Shown here one piece after another: positions 29,236 to 33,648 of a stretch of 33,648 nucleotides of DNA. Positions within the stretch are counted from its first letter, which is position 1. Each line of letters opens with the position of its first letter. The stretch lies in the IMG/VR virus record IMGVR_UViG_3300034190_001436, positions 1 through 33,648 of that record. One strand, written 5' to 3'. Under the pieces are notes generated by a model. It saw nothing but the letters and a program-made list of their open reading frames with translations. It made no database searches and was not told the origin of the DNA. The DNA is from a virus. Made by a program: the position numbers and the translations under genes.

Positions 29236-29697
29236 TTAAGGGTAGTAGCCGCCGTCATAATCATAACCGCGAAATTCGTCGATCATGCCATACCCTGGGA
29301 TTCGAGTAACATCTGTACCAGATCCTTGTGGGTTTACGAATTGCTTATCAATAAGAGCGGCCTGACCCGGACGACGTGCCGCGAGCTCTGCTACTGCCTG
29401 CTCGTACAGAGGAGCCGACGAGTAGCCTCTAACACCACCCTCGAAGGTCTGCGCTTCAGGCATACCGGCCATAGCATCCATCTGCGGCATCAAACCAAAG
29501 GCAGAGCCGAAGTTAGCAGCAGACTGCATCGCAGCGGCTTGCATTGGAGTAAACGCTGCAACGTCAGGACCGTAGTAGGGAGTGTAGCCGATCTGGCTGA
29601 TTTCTTTGCCCTGGGCGATGTTGGCCCTAGATGCGTCCTCAATATACTTGGGTATCTCTACCTGTGTAGTTTGGCTGCCGCCTTTTCCACCTGACAT
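29236..29697 (-). CDS. Virion-associated protein with YTPYYGPDVAAFTPMQ motif
   Basis: 153 aa. Starts MSGGKGGSQTTQVEIPKYIE, then IGYTPYYGPDVAAFTPMQAA, a pattern frequently found just before the large Ala-rich virion protein in marine phage genomes. A Tyr/Gly/Asp-rich C-terminus (DEFRGYDYDGGYYP) follows. No membrane segment or enzyme motif. Virion role inferred from conserved neighbourhood. Confidence 0.65.
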   Translation of the reverse strand: MSGGKGGSQTTQVEIPKYIEDASRANIAQGKEISQIGYTPYYGPDVAAFTPMQAAAMQSAANFGSAFGLMPQMDAMAGMPEAQTFEGGVRGYSSAPLYEQAVAELAARRPGQAALIDKQFVNPQGSGTDVTRIPGYGMIDEFRGYDYDGGYYP

Positions 29698-29698
29698 A

Positions 29699-30058
29699 TT
29701 AAATTTCCTTGCTCAGTGTTAGTAGTGTCGGCTCCCACCCAAACGGTGCTAGAGCCTTCTTCCATCCCATCCTGCCCGCTAGAGTAAGCGCCTGGCAGTC
29801 TTGTGCTTTTGCCCACCGTATGACGTCTTCGTGCATGTCGGTGATCTGGTCTAGCTCTCCTCCTGCGAGGAATATGTGCAATACCCGCTTTTTTGGATAT
29901 ACCGCTAGCTCTGTAACAATGCACCCGCGCTCGGCAGGCCATAACTGCATATTGCCTGACAGTATACCATCAAATACGTCTTGTAGGTCGTGAGTACCGC
30001 CGCCATAGGCTAGTGCGTCCTCAATCCACTTAGAGCACCTAACAAATTCGTCAACCAT
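29699..30058 (-). CDS. GNAT-fold-like small protein (119 aa)
   Basis: Predicted alternating beta/alpha with AERGCIVTELAVYPKKRVLH, then IFLAGGELDQITDMHEDVIR and LTLAGRMGWKKALAPFGWEP. This order of strands and helices resembles a compact GNAT acetyltransferase fold as seen in a small phage family that sits beside tail genes. A recognisable acetyl-CoA signature is not clear, so enzymatic activity is uncertain. It overlaps the upstream gene by 8 bases. Confidence 0.55.
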   Translation of the reverse strand: MVDEFVRCSKWIEDALAYGGGTHDLQDVFDGILSGNMQLWPAERGCIVTELAVYPKKRVLHIFLAGGELDQITDMHEDVIRWAKAQDCQALTLAGRMGWKKALAPFGWEPTLLTLSKEI

Positions 30059-30710
30059 GTAGCCTCGTTATTGTAAGAGTCACCGCAGGCGTTGTAGGAG
30101 CGAATGCTGTTGCGGGCTGAACCTGCAAAACACCCGACGTACTGTCTACCGCCCAATAGACTTCCAAATAGTCGGTTGATGCTACATCAAACGCAGCCGT
30201 TCGAGATACGACAGTGGTTGCGTTGTTTTGATGCAGAGCTGCCTTGATGGCATACGATCCACTTAAGACGACGCCGTTAAGCACCGGCCAGAACCAGAAG
30301 TTAACCGTGCTGCTAGATGTTGACGCTATCTGTGCGCTGAAGGCAAGCACGTAGTGGCCGCTTTCTTCAAATATGATCCTTGATGCAGGGGTCCCTTGTG
30401 ATATTCCGTCATTACCAACAGGTGTATCAAATGTAATAGGGTAGCCAGTGTTAGGAGCAGCAGCGGTAACAGTAGACGTTTTTACAAAGCTTGCCTTGCC
30501 GTCCGATAGAACTACCTGGCGCCAAATTCCAGACTTAGACACAATAGGGTAAAGGTTGACTCGATCCCACATGATCAAGCCATCCTCTGAGGCCCTCTCG
30601 TCATCACCTTTGTGACCTAAAAGGTTTCTGACCCGGCGCAGGTGCTGCAACAGGCGTGTAGCCCATGTCTGCCAAGCGCCACCAGAGGGCTGTGGGAGGT
30701 TCTCGCTCAA
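30051..30710 (-). CDS. Fibre-like protein with beta-sandwich C-terminal domain
   Basis: 219 aa; ATG at 30710 overlaps the nozzle stop by 4 bases. A helical N-terminus (AWQTWATRLLQHLRRVRNLL) with WDRVNLYPIVSKSGIWRQVV is followed by a C-terminal all-beta region (EESGHYVLAFSAQIAS, VNFWFWPVLNGVVLSG, YLEVYWAVDSTSGVLQVQPA) like a C1q/TNF-type jelly roll. Such domains decorate phage tails and bind surfaces. Neighbouring tail genes support a virion role. Confidence 0.65.
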   Translation of the reverse strand: MSENLPQPSGGAWQTWATRLLQHLRRVRNLLGHKGDDERASEDGLIMWDRVNLYPIVSKSGIWRQVVLSDGKASFVKTSTVTAAAPNTGYPITFDTPVGNDGISQGTPASRIIFEESGHYVLAFSAQIASTSSSTVNFWFWPVLNGVVLSGSYAIKAALHQNNATTVVSRTAAFDVASTDYLEVYWAVDSTSGVLQVQPATAFAPTTPAVTLTITRLHG

Positions 30711-32188
30711 CGCCTACCTCCCGCCACTATATCTAAGCGATTAATCCCTACGCGCCAATCTGAGAGCCTCTCGCCCTCTACACGGATGCGTAGCTGCCTG
30801 CCAGTGAATCGCAGGCTAGTAGGAGCGGCCATAGAGTAAGGACCGTACTCTCGCTCTACGTCATTGGGATAGAACCTAGTCTTAAAGGTAGCCGTAACGT
30901 CACCCGCTGTGCGCTCGTCTGGGATCATCTCAACCACAGAAGCTATCTGGTCACCTGTGCCGATCATGATGGGGCCGCTCTCAGCGAAAGGTGACAGGCT
31001 GCCGTAGGACAGTCCGACCTCGTGCTCATAGATCTTGTTGTCGTCAGCGTCTGCCCATATTGGGTGACGGAATGCGCCGTGATCCACGCCAGAGGTTCTA
31101 GCTAGGGACCCGATTGACCAGGTGTTCTCTACAAAGTTGTAGACCACATAGCGGTCGCACTCGTTTGATGCACCAGACGGATAGAACCACCAGATCTCAC
31201 CGTAGCGTGAGTTGGTAACAGCGAACGCCTTAGACTGCTGTGAGACGTTGATGTCTGAGAATACATAGTCAGAGACATCAGACTGAACCTTTGATACTGA
31301 TCCACCTGAGTAGTTGAAGAATGCTCTACGACCCATCCACATAGCGCCGAGGTCGGTTGTAGCGACCGCCTTCTGAGACACGATTCCGCACGAGGTGCCA
31401 ACGCGCTCTATACCATAGACGTAAGGAGGACCCTGGTAGCTTGCGACGTGTGCATCGATGTTGGTCAGGATTAGTGACTGACCACGAACCCGGATGCCGC
31501 ACATGATCTCACCGGCAGTCTGTAGCTCTAGGTCACCCGCCTCGTTGGTAGCAGATGGCGTCCAGGTAGTGTTGTTTTCCTTATCGGACCATTGCACCAG
31601 ACGAGGATTACCACCTGCGCCTAAGCAGAACAGGAACCGCTCCTCAGAGACCATTAGTGCGATGTTGCTTGTGGGTGCGTTAGCCACTACCGCAGCAGGT
31701 GTGCCAGAGTTTAGCTGCCACTCGTAGACCTTGCCGTCATCCCTAGTGCAGCCGACGAGGTACTCGCCCCAGTTATCTAGCGACCAGGTAGTAGCAGGAA
31801 GAATGGTTTGATTGTCTAGGCGCTCTGTGCCGTAGGTCTCGTAGCCGTAGCTAGCTGCGCCATAGCCAGTAAAAGCAGACGCGCTTTCCCTGCCCGCAGT
31901 AAACCCGGCAGGCGTGATGTCGTAACGCACACCGCCCTGATTCCAGGCGTAGAGAGAGCTGTACGACCCACCGGCAATGTAACGGCTGTTAGAGTTATCC
32001 TTCCACGTCAACATGCCACGGATAGCGTTATCCGCAGCGTTGCCGCTCTTTAGACGCCATCCACCCACAGGTCGCATGGTTCCGTCAATCCACCGAATCA
32101 GGTTAGCATCACGCCACCTGTTCGATGATTGAAGGTCCGTGCCATTGCGGTAGATGCCCGCCGGTATGTCCAGGGGAGTCAACGGCAT
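30707..32188 (-). CDS. Tail nozzle / tail hub protein (P22 gp10-SU10 type)
   Basis: 493 aa. Starts MPLTPLDIPAGIYRNGTDLQ followed by WRDANLIRW and GGWRLKSG, a signature of the beta-propeller nozzle proteins of podoviruses. Propeller-type blades with Trp/Tyr/Gly follow across the protein (SNIALMVSEERFLFCLGAGG, VVYNFVENTWSIGSLA). C-terminal RLRI-type strand and RLSDWRVGINRLDIVAGGRR. It plugs the tail end and anchors fibres. Intact length for the family. Confidence 0.8.
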   Translation of the reverse strand: MPLTPLDIPAGIYRNGTDLQSSNRWRDANLIRWIDGTMRPVGGWRLKSGNAADNAIRGMLTWKDNSNSRYIAGGSYSSLYAWNQGGVRYDITPAGFTAGRESASAFTGYGAASYGYETYGTERLDNQTILPATTWSLDNWGEYLVGCTRDDGKVYEWQLNSGTPAAVVANAPTSNIALMVSEERFLFCLGAGGNPRLVQWSDKENNTTWTPSATNEAGDLELQTAGEIMCGIRVRGQSLILTNIDAHVASYQGPPYVYGIERVGTSCGIVSQKAVATTDLGAMWMGRRAFFNYSGGSVSKVQSDVSDYVFSDINVSQQSKAFAVTNSRYGEIWWFYPSGASNECDRYVVYNFVENTWSIGSLARTSGVDHGAFRHPIWADADDNKIYEHEVGLSYGSLSPFAESGPIMIGTGDQIASVVEMIPDERTAGDVTATFKTRFYPNDVEREYGPYSMAAPTSLRFTGRQLRIRVEGERLSDWRVGINRLDIVAGGRR

Positions 32189-32198
32189 GGTGTGCTCC

Positions 32199-32699
32199 TT
32201 AAGGTGCTACCGGCCAGTCAGAGTCTTCCAGGTTCGGGAAGTTTGCGTGGTCTGTTATATCCCGCAGAGCTTGTCTGTAGGCAGTCATCTCGGCAGACAT
32301 AGTTACATCAGACAGTCCGTGCCAATCCGTATCAGCCAGTAGCTTGTCACGCTGTGTGCGTACAGACTCCGCAGCCTTAGCATCCAGATCAGCCTGATAA
32401 GCCGCCTCATGCTCAGCCTTGGTAGTGGTTACGCCCTCATCATCTGTGGTGTCCGCAAACTTGTCTACTACACTCCACGCTTCGACGGTGTTGCCGTTAG
32501 CGTCTGTAGTAACTCCGTCGCCTACTACTTGCTGTAAGTCTGTGCAATCCGGCTTGGGTGCTGCTAGAACTGCTGTAAGGCCAAGGCCCTCTAGCGTAGC
32601 TGCGGTCCATACTCGTGGAAGTGAGACATTTCTGTTCTCTGCTCTCCACTCGCCTTGTGTTTTAACTTCGCCCGTTTCGAGCTTGATGTAGTTTGACAT
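32199..32699 (-). CDS. Tail fibre assembly chaperone
   Basis: 166 aa. N-terminal beta segment, then a Lys/Ala/Asp-rich helix and the C-terminal signature RTQRDKLLADTDWHGLSDVT, MSAEMTAYRQALRDITDHAN, FPNLEDSDWPVAP. That pattern (xRDxLLxxTDW... YRQALRDI... FP...WP) belongs to phage tail assembly chaperones, which fold and trimerise fibre proteins. It lies directly downstream of a tail fibre gene, as is usual. Confidence 0.85.
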   Translation of the reverse strand: MSNYIKLETGEVKTQGEWRAENRNVSLPRVWTAATLEGLGLTAVLAAPKPDCTDLQQVVGDGVTTDANGNTVEAWSVVDKFADTTDDEGVTTTKAEHEAAYQADLDAKAAESVRTQRDKLLADTDWHGLSDVTMSAEMTAYRQALRDITDHANFPNLEDSDWPVAP

Positions 32700-32718
32700 A
32701 GTTGATATTCCTATATTG

Positions 32719-33648
32719 TCATGCTATTGCTAAAAATATGTAAGAGCCGCTAGACACATTAACTGTGCTAGAAGCATTTGATGTCACTGTAAATCCACTG
32801 GATAGTGGGTCAATATAGTCGGTGTTGGTGACTTCTGCGGCTGTGGTGTTGAGCAAGAGATACGGATCGTTACCTGCTGTAATGCCCCTCAAGCTATCCC
32901 AGAGAAACCAATCACCTGTAGAGTCTGTACGCTTGATGAGAATAAATCTAGCACCTGCCGAGAAGCCACAGTCTACGTTTAAGTCAGCACCTGTGCCTGT
33001 ATACGTTCCTACTTTGCTTACTCCTGCTACCGAGGCGAAGAGGTAGTTTATAAAAGTATCACCGCTGCCGTTAATTGCTGCTTGTGAGCCAAGAGAAAAA
33101 ACACTACTGGTGGGAGCCACTGTGGTTGAGTCATTCCCAAATATTTGTTCAGCAGAGCCAGTTACAAAGGCGTTTGTATTGTTTAAATACAGATACTTAG
33201 TAGAATCAGCCGCAGAGTAAACGTACCAAGCTTTTACCGTATTGCGCTTCTTCACTATCATTAACTCAGGCACAACACCAAGATTATGCGGTACGGTTCT
33301 GACTGTGGCATTACCCGTATAAGCCACCACATCAAAGAAGCCTGTGGCGCGTTTGAACATCCACGACAGTTGTGTGCTTAATGTTCCGTTAGAGTTATTC
33401 CATCCATCTTGGTAATCAAATTTTGCATCTGCGGCTGAGCTTTCAGCATCGGCAACATTAAGTTTTAACTCCCTTGTTCCAAGTAATCTAGACTGCGAAT
33501 ACCAATCATCTGATGTATTTCTTACTCGCTTCCACGCCCAATCAACCAACAAACCATTAAATCCGGGAGGGTTTGGAGCTGTTCCTCCCAACGTGTCCAT
33601 AGCAAAAACCTCAGTCCCCGCTTCAGGAGTCTTCATTGGTCTGCGGAT
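32719..33648 (-). CDS. Tail fibre protein, C-terminal part (DUF7483-like), truncated by window end
   Basis: 309 codons are open to the last base; the first ATG in frame is at 33636, but IRRP before it continues the conserved IRRPMKTPEAGTEVFAMDTL segment, so the true start lies beyond the window. The unit SWMFKRATGFFDVVAYTGNA with RTVPHNLGVVPELMIVKK repeats that of the fibre fragment at 1..731. The end of the protein (FILIKRTDSTGDWFLWDSLR ... SSGSYIFLAIA) has the typical end of these fibre repeats. The following gene is its chaperone. Probably the rear part of the same gene as at 1..731. Confidence 0.8.
   Translation of the reverse strand: MRRPMKTPEAGTEVFAMDTLGGTAPNPPGFNGLLVDWAWKRVRNTSDDWYSQSRLLGTRELKLNVADAESSAADAKFDYQDGWNNSNGTLSTQLSWMFKRATGFFDVVAYTGNATVRTVPHNLGVVPELMIVKKRNTVKAWYVYSAADSTKYLYLNNTNAFVTGSAEQIFGNDSTTVAPTSSVFSLGSQAAINGSGDTFINYLFASVAGVSKVGTYTGTGADLNVDCGFSAGARFILIKRTDSTGDWFLWDSLRGITAGNDPYLLLNTTAAEVTNTDYIDPLSSGFTVTSNASSTVNVSSGSYIFLAIA

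Noticed and set aside
29221-29694. Plus-strand frame of 157 codons with a hydrophobic start
   Set aside because: Antisense to the conserved-type virion protein at 29236..29697; the hydrophobic start is the complement of its Gly/Tyr/Asp-rich tail.

Overview
The window is almost certainly most of the genome of a short-tailed (podovirus-like) bacteriophage. It has a two-subunit terminase, a P22/SU10-type portal, a scaffold, an SU10-type major capsid protein, an adaptor, a nozzle, ejection-type internal virion proteins, tail-fibre proteins with a fibre chaperone, and a T4-type lysozyme with a 3-TM holin. The style of the proteins (DUF7483-like fibres, Ala/Gln-repeat virion protein, many conserved small hypotheticals) resembles marine phages of gammaproteobacteria, but the host cannot be read from the sequence. 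No integrase, DNA polymerase, RNA polymerase or tRNA was seen, so replication must lean on the host and there is no positive evidence for lysogeny.

Nearly every gene lies on the minus strand, so transcription runs from high to low coordinates. From 33648 down to 19501: C-terminal part of a tail fibre, fibre chaperone, nozzle, beta-rich fibre-like protein, GNAT-like protein, three to four virion or ejection proteins, portal, small protein, scaffold, capsid protein, then an intrinsic terminator. From 19450 to 15392: small conserved proteins, a metallophosphoesterase and a compact lysis cassette. From 15382 to 12519: a promoter/operator followed by a recombination and regulation block (single-strand annealing protein, a partner with an SSB-like tail, Cro/C1-type regulator, NinG). 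From 12482 to 12013: a gene-free, strongly structured stretch with an intrinsic terminator on the PLUS strand, the best candidate here for an undescribed RNA. From 11974 to 7566: a bank of small accessory genes with repeated promoter and hairpin cassettes, then a superfamily 2 helicase and a stand-alone primase zinc finger. From 7554 to 6887: very small ORFs, some with strong ribosome binding sites. From 6890 to 1: terminase, a large unknown protein, adaptor and tail proteins, ending in the N-terminal part of a second DUF7483-like tail-fibre ORF.

The two window ends are best explained as two pieces of one tail-fibre gene, cut by linearising a circular or terminally redundant map. The virion genes then form one continuous block across the junction. 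The pieces do not join in frame directly, so a short stretch of sequence is missing.

Small genes below about 60 codons (52, 51, 50, 37, 24 and 13 aa) were found by reading the minus strand for ribosome binding sites and overlaps and are listed with their own confidence. Functions of most small genes are unknown. All family assignments are from motif recognition by eye, not from searches.
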